Assembly: GCF_910592395.1 (NCBI RefSeq)
Contig: NC_088308.1
Location: 24,009,501-24,073,500 of the forward strand
Length of the DNA: 64,000 nucleotides
Direction of reading: 5' to 3'
DNA from: Lineus longissimus
Lineage: Eukaryota > Nemertea > Pilidiophora > Heteronemertea > Lineidae
This document shows, piece by piece, positions 1 to 22,800 of the stretch. The first letter of the stretch is position 1; each line of letters begins with the position of its first letter. The notes beneath the pieces were generated by a model. That model was given only the letters and a program-made list of their open reading frames with translations. It made no database searches and was not told the origin of the DNA. The position numbers and the translations under genes are program-made.

Positions 1-9747
<9,747 letters not shown>

Positions 9748-10504
9748 TTTGATTGAATTTGTGAATGATATTGCACTAGTAGTGTAGCTTGCATTTGAAT
9801 GACTGGTAGCTATTTTCAGGTACACATTCACATTGCTCACATAAGAATTGGACTTGCTGATTTCTACATGTATTTCTTTTTACTATCCCTAGTGGTGTAT
9901 ACCTTCTGTACCAAATAATTAATGTACTGTAACCTTAAAATGTTTTGAGGACATTTTGATGTGTAGTCTTGTTTACTCAGGAATAAAGACGCAGCGACAT
10001 TTAGATTGAATTTTGAAGTTATTGTTTGTTTACCCCATCCCTTGACACTGCAATATGTTGCGGTCTGCACACAGTCCACAGGTCTGCATTTGGACTTGGC
10101 CTTCAAGTCAATTATTCATCAATTATGATTGTCCAAGCCTCAAGCATTTAGTTTCAGATCTTTCTCATAGGCGTCGCCACCGTAGATGGCGAAATCCCTC
10201 TCCTGTCTCCTGTCTCCTGGTGTGGTTGTGGCTTGAAGACGTGTGTTGTGATTCAGATATCAAGTTCGTTGACTTAAAATTTCTTTTGCTTGTCAATGTG
10301 TCAGGCAGCTAAGCTACAATTCTAGTCAAGACGCTTAGAGAGCGGACTCGCAGCAACAGAGTGATTGGTCAAACACACTGGTCTTGGAGTGTCCACAACA
10401 AACAGAATGGCCAGTGGTAGCCAATGAGAAATCATTGGTCTTACAGTGTATATGACTGCCTTAGTGATGTTGGTTGAGGATGGCATAAGGAGGCCAATGA
10501 TTGA
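9748..10504. other. ERCC6 3' UTR and spacer before the minisatellite
   Basis: This holds the ERCC6 3' UTR up to about 10000, then unique-looking sequence leading into the tandem array. I see no coding exon or RNA gene. Confidence 0.6.
9982..9987 (+). promoter_or_regulatory. Poly(A) signal of ERCC6
   Basis: A canonical AATAAA lies about 235 bases after the ERCC6 stop codon. It implies a short 3' UTR ending near 10000, before the minisatellite. The motif is seen directly; its use is inferred. Confidence 0.6.
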
Positions 10505-13500
10505 CAACATGATGAGAGAGATGAGACGGTCACGGCCAGGCCGAATCTGTCCTGGCTACTCCACCGTGTTGCCAACATGGTGAGAGAGATGAGACGGTCA
10601 CAGCCAGGCCGAATCTGTTCAGGCTGCTCCACCGTGTTGCCAACATGGTGAGAGAGATGAGACGGTCACAGCCAGGCCGAATCTGTTCAGGCTGCTCCAC
10701 CGTGTTGCCAACATGGTGAGAGTGATGAGACGGTCACAGCCAGGCCGAATCTGTTCAGGCTGCTCCACCGTGTTGCCAACATGGTGAGAGTGATGAGACA
10801 GTCACAGCCAGGCCGAATTTGTTCAGGCTGCTCCACCGTGTTGCCAACATGGTGAGAGTGATGGGACAGTCACAGCCAGGCCGAATCAGCCCTGGCTGCT
10901 CCACCGTGTTGCCAACATGGTGAGAGAGATGAGACGGTCTCAGCCAGGCCGAATCTGTTCATGCTGCTCCGTCGTGTTGCCAACATGGTGAGAGAGATGA
11001 GACAGTCACAGCCAGGGCGAATCAGCCCTTGCTGCTAGACCGTATTGACAGTATGATGAGAGATATGAGACGGTCACAGCCAGTCCGAATCAGTCCTGCT
11101 CCCACGTGTTGACAACATAATGCGAGAGATGAGACAGTCACAGCCAGGCCACATTAATCTTGGCTGCTCTGCCAAGTTATCAACATGGTGAGAGAGATGA
11201 GACAGTCACAGCCAGGCCGAATCAATCCTGGCTGCTCCACCGTGTTGACAAGTTGAGAGAGATGAGACGGTCACAGCCAGGCTAAATCAGACTTTGCTGC
11301 TTTGCCAAGTTGTCAACATGGATAGAGAGATGAGACGGTCACAGCCAGGCCACATCAATCTTGGCTGCTCCACCGTGTTGACAACATGGATAGAGAGATG
11401 AGACAGTCACAGCCAGGCCGAATCAGTCCTGGCTGCTCCACCGTGTTGCCAACATGGTGAGAGAGATGAGATGGTCACAGCCAGGCCGAATCTGTTCATG
11501 CTGTTCCTTCGTGTTGCCAACATGGTGCGAGATATGAGACAGTCACAGCCAGGCCGAATCAGCCCTTGCTGCACCACCGTGTTGACAGCATGGTGAGAGA
11601 GATGAGACAGTCACAGCCAGGCCGAATCAGTCCTGGCTGCTCGATCGTGTTGACAAGTTGAGATAGATGAGACGGTCACAGCCAGGCTAAATCAGTCTTT
11701 GCTGCTTTGCCAAGTTGTCAACATGGATAGAGAGATGAGACGGTCACAGCCAGGCCGAATCAGTCCTGGCTGCTCCACCGTGTCGCCAACATGGTGAGAG
11801 AGATGAGACGATCACAGCCAGGCCGAATCTGTTCATGCTGCTCCGTCGTGTTCCCAACATGGGGAGAGAGATGAGACAGTCACAGCCAGGTCGAACCAGC
11901 CCTTGCTGCTCCACCGTGTTGCCAACATGGTTAAAAGAGATGAGACGGTCACAACCAGGCCAAATCAGTCTTTGCTGCTCCACCGTGTTGGCAACATGAT
12001 GAGAGAGATGAGACAGTCACAGCCAGTCCGAATCAGTCCTGGCTGCTCGACCGTGTTGACAAGTTGAGAGAGATGAGACGGTCACAGCCAGGCTTAATCA
12101 GTCTTTGCTGCTTTGCCAAGTTGTCAACATGGATAGATAGATGAGACGGTCACAGCCAGGCCGAATCAGTCCTGGCTGCTCCACCGTGTCGCCAACATGG
12201 TGAGAGAGATGAGACGATCACAGCCAGGCCGAATCTGTTCATGCTGCTCCGTCGTGTTGCCAACATGGTGAGAGAGGTGAGACAGTCACAGCCAGGCCGA
12301 ATCAGTCTTTGCTGCTCCACCGTGTTGGCAACATGATGAGAGAGATGAGACGGTCACAGCCAGTCCGAATAAGTCCTGGCTGCTCGACCGTGTTGACAAC
12401 ATAATGCGAGAGATGAGACAGTCACAGCCAGGCCACATCAATCTTGGCTGCTCTGCCAAGTTGTCAACATGGTGAGAGAGATGAGACGGTCACAGCCAGG
12501 CCGAATCAGTTCTGGCTACTCCACCGTGTTTGAAACATGATGAGAGAGATGAGACGGTCACAGCCAGGCCACATCAATCTTGGCTGCTCTGCCAAGTTGT
12601 CAACATGGTGAGAGAGATGAGACGGTCACAGCCAGGCCGAATCAGTTCTGGCTACTCCACCGTGTTTGAAACATGATGAGAGAGATGAGACGGTCACAGC
12701 CAGTCCGAATAAGTCCTGGCTGCTCGACCGTGTTGACAACATAATGCGAGAGATGAGACAGTCACAGCCAGGCCACATCAATCTTGGCTGCTCTGCCAAG
12801 TTGTCAACATGGTGAGAGAGATGAGACGGTCACAGCCAGGCCGAATAAGTCCTGGCTGCTCCACCGTGTTGCCAACATGGAGAGAGAGATGAGACAGTCA
12901 CAGCCAGGCCGAATCAGTCCTGGCTGCTCCACCGTGTTGCCAACATGGTGAGAGAGATGAGACGGTCACAGCCAGGCCGAATCTGTTCATGCTGTTCCTT
13001 CGTGTTGCCAACATGGTGCGAGATATGAGACAGTCACAGCCAGGCCGAATCAGCCCTTGCTGCACCACCGTGTTGACAGCATGGTGAGAGAGATGAGACA
13101 GTCACAGCCAGGTCGAACCAGCCCTTGCTGCTCCACCGTGTTGCCAACATGGTTAAAAGAGATGAGACGGTCACAACCAGGCCAAATCAGTCTTTGCTGC
13201 TCCACCGTGTTGGCAACATGATGAGAGAGATGAGACGGTCACAGCCAGTCCGAATCAGTCCTGGCTGCTCGACCGTGTTGACAAGTTGAGAGAGATGAGA
13301 CGGTCACAGCCAGGCTAAATCAGTCTTTGCTGCTTTGCCAAGTTGTCAACATGGATAGATAGATGAGACGGTCACAGCCAGGCCGAATCAGTCCTGGCTG
13401 CTCCACCGTGTCGCCAACATGGTGAGAGAGATGAGACGATCACAGCCAGGCCGAATCTGTTCATGCTGCTCCGTCGTGTTGCCAACATGGTGAGAGAGGT

Positions 13501-15375
13501 GAGACAGTCACAGCCAGGCCGAATCAGTCTTTGCTGCTCCACCGTGTTGGCAACATGATGAGAGAGATGAGACGGTCACAGCCAGTCCGAATAAGTCCTG
13601 GCTGCTCGACCGTGTTGACAACATAATGCGAGAGATGAGACAGTCACAGCCAGGCCACATCAATCTTGGCTGCTCTGCCAAGTTGTCAACATGGTGAGAG
13701 AGATGAGACGGTCACAGCCAGGCCGAATCAGTTCTGGCTACTCCACCGTGTTTGAAACATGATGAGAGAGATGAGACGGTCACAGCCAGTCCGAATAAGT
13801 CCTGGCTGCTCGACCGTGTTGACAACATAATGCGAGAGATGAGACAGTCACAGCCAGGCCACATCAATCTTGGCTGCTCTGCCAAGTTGTCAACATGGTG
13901 AGAGAGATGAGACGGTCACAGCCAGGCCGAATAAGTCCTGGCTGCTCCACCGTGTTGCCAACATGGAGAGAGAGATGAGACAGTCACAGCCAGGCCGAAT
14001 CAGTCCTGGCTGCTCCACCGTGTTGCCAACATGGTGAGAGAGATGAGACGGTCACAGCCAGGCCGAATCTGTTCATGCTGTTCCTTCGTGTTGCCAACAT
14101 GGTGCGAGATATGAGACAGTCACAGCCAGGCCGAATCAGCCCTTGCTGCACCACCGTGTTGACAGCATGGTGAGAGAGATGAGACAGTCACAGCCAGGCC
14201 GAATCAGTCCTGGCTGCTCGATCGTGTTGACAAGTTGAGAGAGATGAGACGGTCACAGCCAGGCTAAATCAGTCTTTGCTGCTTTGCCAAGTTGTCAACA
14301 TGGATAGAGAGATGAGACGGTCACAGCCAAGCCGAATCAGTACTGGCTGCTCCACCGTGTCGCCAACATGGTGAGAGAGATGAGACGATCACAGCCAGGC
14401 CGAATCTGTTCATGCTGCTCCGTCGTGTTCCCAACATGGGGAGAGAGATGAGACAGTCACAGCCAAGCCGAATCAGCCCTTGCTGCTAGACCGTATTGAC
14501 AGTATGATGAGAGATATGAGACGGTCACAGCCAGTCCGAATCAGTCCTGCTCCAACGTGTTGACAACATGATGCGAGAGATGAGACAGTCACAGCCAGGC
14601 CACATTAATCTTGGCTGCTCTGCCAAGTTATCAACATGGTGAGAGAGATGAGACAGTCACAGCCAGGCCGAATCAATCCTGGCTGCTCCACCGTGTTGAC
14701 AAGTTGAGAGAGATGAGACGGTCACAGCCAGGCTAAATCAGACTTTGCTGCTTTGCCAAGTTGTCAACATGGATAGAGAGATGAGACGGTCACAGCCAGG
14801 CCACATCAATCTTGGCTGCTCCACCGTGTTGACAACATGGATAGAGAGATGAGACAGTCACAGCCAAGCCGAATCAGTCCTGGCTGCTCCACCGTGTTGC
14901 CAACATGGTGAGAGAGATGAGACGGTCACAGCCAGGCCGAATCTGTTCATGCTGTTCCTTCGTGTTGCCAACATGGTGCGAGATATGAGACAGTCACAGC
15001 CAGGCCGAATCAGCCCTTGCTGCACCACCGTGTTGACAGCATGGTGAGAGAGATGAGACAGTCACAGCCAGGCCGAATCAGTCCTGGCTGCTCGATCGTG
15101 TTGACAAGTTGAGAGAGATGAGACGGTCACAGCCAGGCTAAATCAGTCTTTGCTGCTTTGCCAAGTTGTCAACATGGATAGATAGATGAGACGGTCACAG
15201 CCAGGCCGAATCAGTCCTGGCTGCTCCACCGTGTCGCCAACATGGTGAGAGAGATGAGACGATCACAGCCAGGCCGAATCTGTTCATGCTGCTCCGTCGT
15301 GTTGCCAACATGGTGAGAGAGGTGAGACAGTCACAGCCAGGCCGAATCAGTCTTTGCTGCTCCACCGTGTTGGCA
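10505..15375. repeat. 68-bp minisatellite, about 70 copies
   Basis: A long tandem array with a unit of about 68 bases. Each unit runs through GAGAGAGATGAGAC, TCACAGCCAGG, a variable middle, GGCTGCTCCACCGTGTTG and CCAACATGG. Dividing the span by 68 gives about 71 copies. In many units CAGCCAGG and CCTGGCTG form an 8-base inverted repeat around a 10-base loop, and the inner CAGC/GCTG is kept in most variants. Blocks of several variant units recur in the same order (for example near 11510, 13001, 14087 and 14961), which points to unequal exchange or block duplication. The unit length is not a multiple of three and no long frame persists, so it is not coding. It fills most of the gap between the convergent genes ERCC6 and WDR90. 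Confidence 0.97.
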
Positions 15376-15435
15376 GGAACAATGTGCAGAAGGGTCAAAT
15401 TGGTCATTTAGTCGATAGGTTGTCGTATTGATATA

Positions 15436-15712
15436 GCTCACCATGATTTAGAGGGAGAACTTGGGTGTGGCAGTTATGTGACCAGGAGGATAATGTGCCT
15501 ATTCGCCTCTTTTCTGTCCTGTAGTAGAATGGCTGGGGTAGTTTATCATGCTCACTGTGATTTAGAGGGAGAACTTGGGTGTGGCAGTTATGTGACCAGG
15601 AGGATAATGTGCCTATTCGCCTCTTTTCTGTCCTGTAGTAGAATGGCTGGGATAGTTTACCATATTGATATTGCTCACTGTGATTTAGAGGGAAACTTGG
15701 GTGTAGGATTTA
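15436..15712 (+). repeat. Tandem triplication, 114-123-bp unit
   Basis: Three successive copies begin at 15445, 15559 and 15682, each starting GATTTAGAGGGA followed by AACTTGGGTGT. Copies one and two are nearly identical; the third is cut short. The unit is unrelated to the 68-bp array before it. An open frame runs through part of it because of the duplication and is not thought to be coding. Confidence 0.85.
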
Positions 15713-16815
15713 GGTGAGAATGCACCTATTTGCCTCCATGCGCCTTCTCGTGTAGCAACAGACTAAAAGCTGATCACTTAAAACCATAGTGTACTACGCC
15801 TTCAAACTGAGAGGGATGCAGAAAGGTCAAATTGGTCGTGTGAGGCCATTAGAGTCGAAACTGAATTGAATTGAAAAAGATTCAGATTTATGAAAACCAC
15901 TTTTATTTTGTAAAATTCTATCTACCTAAGTTCAGCTCAGCTCTGATTTACTCTGAGCACATCAGAATAGCTTGAATTTTAAGCCTTGAAGCTCCAAGAT
16001 GGTAGTGAAGAAGAAATATAAGGGATAAATGTACAATCATCTTTGTTTTCATGGAATGTGTAATGAAGGTTTATTTCTACGTATGTGTATTTGTATGGTT
16101 TATCTTGGAAAAATGGATCGCTTTATCATAAGCAGGGGTACACTTATGTTTTTAAATGGGAGTTTTCCACACTAAGCAAAGCTGTAGCATTTTATAAAAG
16201 CTGCACTACTAAATGTACATTATTCATAACACATGTAACTTTATATAAACAGTTCTAAAATTTGGTACTTTCAAGACGGAATGAACAATAACCTCTATAA
16301 TACAATGAACAAGTCCTGCTTGCAAAATTCTACTCTGTACAGATATATGACATGATCAAAAGCTGCTCTGCAGCGTATAATAACAACTGATCTAAATGCA
16401 ATTTAAGTACTAAGCAACTGGTAAACAGGGAAAGGAATCAGCTATTCGAATAAACTCCAAAAGGAAGGCACTCAGTGACTGTACATGTTACATAAGCTAT
16501 ACATGTACATGTACAGACGTACATGTAAAAGCCACAAATGCCAAATGTCATGGAAGAAAATGAATCCATCACACTACTTGTACAAATGAACACACATGTG
16601 GGGTAATGAAAGAGACTAGTCATATTTTGTCAACCTTTCTCACATAATGTAAGTCATCACCTAAATCTTAATATTCTCTTTTTTTGTAATCTCATTCAAA
16701 TATATCCTCATGAAGACATGATCACAGGTTGGATGTGTCATGGAGATGAGTACTATTTGAGAAATGAGAGGGTAGCCATAGGAATGGTCTACATTCAACG
16801 AACATGGTCCAGCAA
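15713..16815. other. WDR90 3' UTR and spacer
   Basis: AT-rich sequence downstream (on the minus strand) of the WDR90 stop. It holds candidate minus-strand poly(A) signals and a cluster of TACATGTA motifs near 16500-16525. I see no other gene. Confidence 0.55.
16070..16075 (-). promoter_or_regulatory. Candidate poly(A) signal of WDR90
   Basis: TTTATT on the plus strand reads AATAAA on the minus strand, about 740 bases past the WDR90 stop codon. A second copy lies at 15902-15907. Which one is used cannot be told from the sequence. Confidence 0.35.
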
Positions 16816-19800
16816 TTAGATGACGACCTCCCACAGCAAGATCTCAGCATGCGATCCTGTAAAGAGGTATCTTCCATCAGGTGAAAACTTGACTAAATCG
16901 AGCCCATCACTATGACCAATGAAATCCTGGAAACTTCCTTCATAGTAATCCATCAACTTCAGCAGACGTTCTAAAAAAGAATTAAAAAGAATTGTTTGTG
17001 ATGTGACAATAAAGAATAAGATAATGTCAGGAAGGTTGGGCTATAATTTCAAACAAATGACTAATTGCGGACTTCAATGTCACATGACATTTTCATGAAC
17101 TTGTTTCATGGCTTGGAGTTTGCAGCAGCTTTTTCTTAACAATCCCAATAAAGAAGATATGGCAATGAAATCACCTTTTGTTCCCAGGGCGACCAGTCCC
17201 GACCGTGGACTGAGATCCATAGCAGTGGACCAGTGAGTGAGAGGAGCCGTCCTCACCACCTTGCGCTGACCCATGCTGTAGAACTGCACCTGGCGCTGCA
17301 TGCCATAACCAATATAGACAATGATGTCAGAATCTTCGTGGGAGAACTTGGCTATGCTGGGAGGTAGGCTCTGGTAGTAGCTCTGAAATAGGTTGAAATG
17401 GAGATTTTGAAAAAATGACAATCAAATAAGACACAGGGTATCGACTGACAGAAAAATTGTCACTTTTGCTCTATATCAGTATTCATCCTGATCCTGTTTG
17501 AGATGAACTCGCAATTGTCGGCAATGATATTATTTACTTACCAAGGCAGATTTGTCTACAACTGAGCCATCAGGAGCAAAAGCTGGTGCAGAGAACGTCA
17601 GCCAATCGATGAGCTCACAAGAATCCTTCGACCAATCGACTGACCAGACACTGACACGACGATCCACACTCGTAGCCAACCACAGCTGGGCACCGGGGAT
17701 GGAGAATTCTTCATTCTGTGAAATATGGGAGAGACACTTTGGCGATAACCCTTTTGAAAGATACATGTAGACTAAAATGAAAAGACGATTGCCAAAATGT
17801 TCATCAAAATTTCGTATCGCATCCCATACATGAAAACATGAAAATAGAAATCTTACTGGATAAGTCACTCTGTTGCCACCTGGCAGTGATTCTCTGTCCT
17901 TAACTAACACTAAACAATGAACTTACCCCCATGTAAACTGTGTCAATGTTGGTGATGGGAGCTCCCTTGTGGTCATTGATAACTCGAACAGTCATTCCAG
18001 TCGTGGTACTGCTCACTGCTATCAGTCCGTCACTGGCCCCTGATAAGATCATCCGACCTGAAAACAGATATGAATTGTTTTCAAAGTCACAAGGTTCAAT
18101 TAATTTACAAAGGCCTGGCGCAGGACATGCCTACAATGAACACATCAACCCAGATCACAGAAATGGATTTATAAGCAAAGTCCAAATGCAGTAGGGAGGT
18201 ATGTACACTGCAGACTGTGGAAACTACACAGCAAAGATGAGAAACAATCCTATTGTATTGTACATTTTTTTCATCATTGACCGAGGGGCGCGCAGGGCTT
18301 TTCTGATCTATTTATTATTCACTCACCATCAGTTGAGAAGCTGATTGCTGTCACCGCCACAGCGTGGGGATGCATTTTCAACATCATCTCCACCCGGTTC
18401 ACATCAAACACTCGCACCGTTCCATCGCTGTAACCAGCCACAATACTCGGTAACGTCAGCTGCGTGCTGGTCTTGTGGACGGTAGCTAGTGTTTCACTGA
18501 TGTGTTGTGAGAGAATAGTGGTGTCATCTCGTGGTGGCGCAAATGCCAAGCAGTTGCATGCCTGAAACATAAAGAAATATATCAAACACAATCAAATTGT
18601 GTTAACCAGTGAAACCTTATCAACACTAGCAGCCATCAGGAAATATACAATTTCTGGTAAGTGTTTAGTAATTTATTACAAATTCAAGTCACTAAAGTAG
18701 TAAGTACTAGTGATACCCCCAGTCCAACAATGCTTCTATTCCATTTATTAGAAGTTGCTTGTGATTTTCTGAGCTGAAGTCATACAGCAATGTCACAACA
18801 GCAGGAATATGGCAAGGAAAAACCAAAGTACAAACCTGGTCTTGCACTTGGAATTGTATTGTCTGCTCTCGCCCTTCAAGAAACCAGAGTCGCAGACTGC
18901 CATCATCGGCACAGGTAGCAAAGTAGTTCTCCTCTGACATGGCAATACCATTCACCTTGTGTTTATGCCCCGAGATGAGCCTGATACTGGTCCGCTCAGC
19001 CCAGTTGATGTACCACAGAGTACCAGCAGTCGTACCAACTATACCCTGAAACAATAGAAACCATTAACGAAAGTTTTCTTTAATGTCATTTTTTCAAGTG
19101 TACCACTATTACTGGGTCACATTGTCAAGCAGATTACAGTATCAAAGCCATAAACGGTACGAGTTTTAAATCTAATTCACCTATAATTTTCAATTAATCT
19201 TGCAATTGAAACTAGGCAAGTTGTTCCATCAAGCTCCGATGTGAACGAATCTGTCTCGATCTAACAGATATGAAAATGTTACGAGTGGACACTGCATACC
19301 CTGCTGACTATGAAGTTGAGTTAACAACATATACGTGACAGCAGAAGCCGGACGTACCAAGTCCAGTGTTTCATCAAATGCCATAGAGGTTATAGCACCA
19401 TCCAGGTTCATTTCATCTTCCATGGTCAAGCCTCCTTTCCTGACCGCCTGGCTGCCACTACCTCCAGGCAGCTTCATCTCACAGATCCCCGTCACTGTCC
19501 AGATGCGTAGGTTGTTGGCTGCACTGGCTGTGATCATACGTCCGCTATGGCATGAGATGTATTCTGAAAAGCAGATGAATGCTGGTCAAACGACATGCAA
19601 AATCATGTATTTCAAGCTCAAGTAGTCAAGAAATGTAATGATTCCTAATTTATTCAGTATTGACCTGTTGCATCATAGAAAGTGTGTAATCAAGCCATGT
19701 GTTTTGTTGAACCTTCAAACTCTGACCCAAGCCACAATGAGTGGACACAGGGACACCACACAAACTTCCTTCCAACCCTATCCAAGAGTTATTATGGATT

Positions 19801-22800
19801 TGAACCCACAACCTCTAGGTAAGGAGCAGGCACTTCAGTCACTATGCCATCATGCTACCCAAGTGATCTTGCAATTCTGATAATAACCTAATTCCTCCTT
19901 GTCAGCCTCCCAGTGCATAAAGCATGTGTTCTGTCTGGTGTCCCAGGCACTGACTTTACCCTCACTGCTACCAATATACAGAATGTTATCACCAGCATAC
20001 TCAAGACACGTGAAGGTAGCTAAAACTCCAAACTGAAAAAAAGAAGACAACAAGTCGATTAGTGACAAAGACAACGATATAAAAATTTGAATGAAATGTT
20101 TCATCAACCGGTACTATAATATCAGATAAACATGGAGACCTCCACAGCTCTTAAACGTTATTGAGGGAAACCGATCAGGGTTTCAAACAATTTCACATGA
20201 GTTTAAGTTCAACAGGATCTTACCGTTCTAGTCTTGAGAATTTCCTCAGGCACGTCTGCCTCATGAACATTGAGGGTTGCACTGTCAGGACCAGCACCTT
20301 CGTCCAGCAGCCAAAAGAGAACAGCCCCATTCTCACCAACGGAAGCAAATTCATTCATAGTGTATGGATCCCATTTAATGCTGTGGATGGGTAATGTAGC
20401 CTTGGTTGCAGTCAGGATGGTATAGGTGTAGGTACTCCATACAACCACCGAGCATTCACGGTAGTCGCCTAAAATGAAATGATAAGGAAAATTGGTTAGC
20501 CTTTGCATATCTATGGAATCAATCGTTAATGGCTCAATCGAGGATCATTAATATTATTCATCATAAATGTAGAAAGAAGATCCTCGAATGCCACTGAGTT
20601 GAGATCTTGCACAGGTCCCCCGATCACGACATGGACTGATATGATTAGAAGACCCCGAAAAGAAGTAATGATGCTCGTGATAGAGTTACATTACAATGTA
20701 CCCACCTGCTGAAACAAGGAATCGATCATCTCTTGCATAGTCGAGGCAGACAACATCATACTCATGATGGGAGAGCACTTTCTTACACACCATATTCTCA
20801 AGGTCCCAGACACAAATCTGACTGTTGGTCAAACCCTGGGCACCACTTGCTGAGGCTAGCAGCTGAAACAGCAAATCTTCACATCAGTATTGAAAATGGA
20901 CAGTATCTTAAGATCAAAATGATTGATAACCAAGGCAGTCACATATTTCGATCCGAGTATCTGCTTTATTTCAAAGTTTATCCAAAACTTTCAATAATGT
21001 AGCATCAATAAAATCAGAAGCAAGTAGAAAGGTGTAAGTGATGTCCAGTTTCCACCATAAACTTTGAAGAGAAAGTAGCCCTACCTGACAATCATGTTGT
21101 ACGGCCATGCATGACACCTCTTCCACATGACCTGAAACATAAAGATATAATTTCTCAGATAAAATTTGATAACAGGAGAGTTGGTCTTTTCTTATCATGT
21201 GTACATGTATGTAGTATAAGAGCACAGTTGTGAATTCATGGAAACAAAAATATACATGTATAAGGTGAGCTTCCTTTTCTTGGTTCAAGTCATAAATCTT
21301 AGACCTCTATCTTACCTAAAAGATGCCTCTGCGTGCCCTTATTCAGGTCCTCCACAACCACAATACAGCCACTAGAATAAGCAAAGAACCCAGTGTCTGG
21401 CTGCCATACCATATTGCCACGTCCATTTCCATTGTAACCAATAACAGACTTCAACTTCAGGCCGGCTTGGTTTGGTGGCGCTGTGTATCGACGCTGCAAA
21501 TGAGAGCCACACTTTTCAATGAACTTTATGGATGGACCAGCTTTATTCTGGAGCAGTCAGGAGAGAGGGAGAATTTAGATAAAGGGATATGGGAATAATC
21601 TACTTCACGCGATCAACTTGTGGGAAGCCACTTTCTCAGATAAACTGATGACATATGGCGAACACCCAGAGCCTCTCACCTGGGTTACATGCAGCCTCAT
21701 GAACCCCCAGCAGGCAAAGTTCCCAATTAAGAATATGACAGTGCTAAAACCTACCTGAGCCATATCAGCCATTTTCTGTCTCCTGATGAAGTGCTTCATC
21801 CCCTGAGGCTGTGCATGTTCCACCTGGTCATCTCCCCTCTGCATCTTGAGTGATGGGGCTCGGAGCTTGGTAGGAGTGGCCGAGTGAGCTCTTGGACTGG
21901 TTACAGGGGTGCTGTCATCTTTGTACGTGACAACAGTATCCTGTGGGAAAACAGAAAAAAAAAAAACAGAGTTAAGTGATCAGATAACTGGGTGAAATAA
22001 GCAATGGTATAGGACCAGTGTTTGTGCATTTCCCAACTTCTCCCTCAGTTTAACACAAGGGAGCAAAACTAGCGGATGTAATACTGGCATACAACGCTCT
22101 CTTTCTAGCAAATAAAGAACACAATGGCTCAATAAATAGCCTGAAGTACGGGTAACTTACTTCACCTGTGTCATCATTGACACTCCTGGAGCTAGAGACT
22201 TTACTAATGATAAGATCTGGTTCCTCCGATGCTTCAGATGCAGTCTCGATATCTGAAAAAGAATTTGTAGGAAGATATCAATGGATGAATACTTAAGTAA
22301 TATGGCACAACTTACTTGGCATCCATTGGAAGGGAAGAAAAAACAGACCAAGGAAACAGACATGCCAGAGGCAATCTGCTTCTGATCTCACTGCAAAATT
22401 TGATTTAATATTTTGAAGATTTTCTATGTTTGCATCTGAAAAAGTAAAGTGAATTGAGGGAAAAAAAAGTCTTTACCTCCGTTAGTCACTTGATTGATAG
22501 TGCTGAGTTCATCAATATCTGGTAGTGTGTCTGGTTCCTGGGGTAATGGTGCCCTCTCTCTTGGCACATTGGACAGAATACTTCGATAAGGACTTGTATT
22601 CATCCCGCCACCTGTTTCTTCAAAGTCGTTCTTGATGGTCACTCTTCCCCTGAGAGTAAAAAACTACTATATAAACGGGGTAATGATTTTGTCATGCTTG
22701 GCAACTCCAACGAGCTGATGAACACTGCCGCAAATGGAATTGTGGAGAAAACTAAAAGAAAGGAGTCGGCAACACCTACATGTCATCCCCAAACGCATAC

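Noticed and set aside
10505-15375. CRISPR-like array
   Set aside because: The units are contiguous variants of one 68-bp sequence with no unique spacers, and the host is an animal genome.
11744-15407. Minus-strand open frames of 70-79 codons inside the minisatellite
   Set aside because: They arise from the repeat itself; 68 is not a multiple of three, so no frame persists along the array.
19735-19862. A functional tRNA gene
   Set aside because: A and B boxes are present, but no convincing cloverleaf or acceptor stem pairing is seen; a SINE explains it better.
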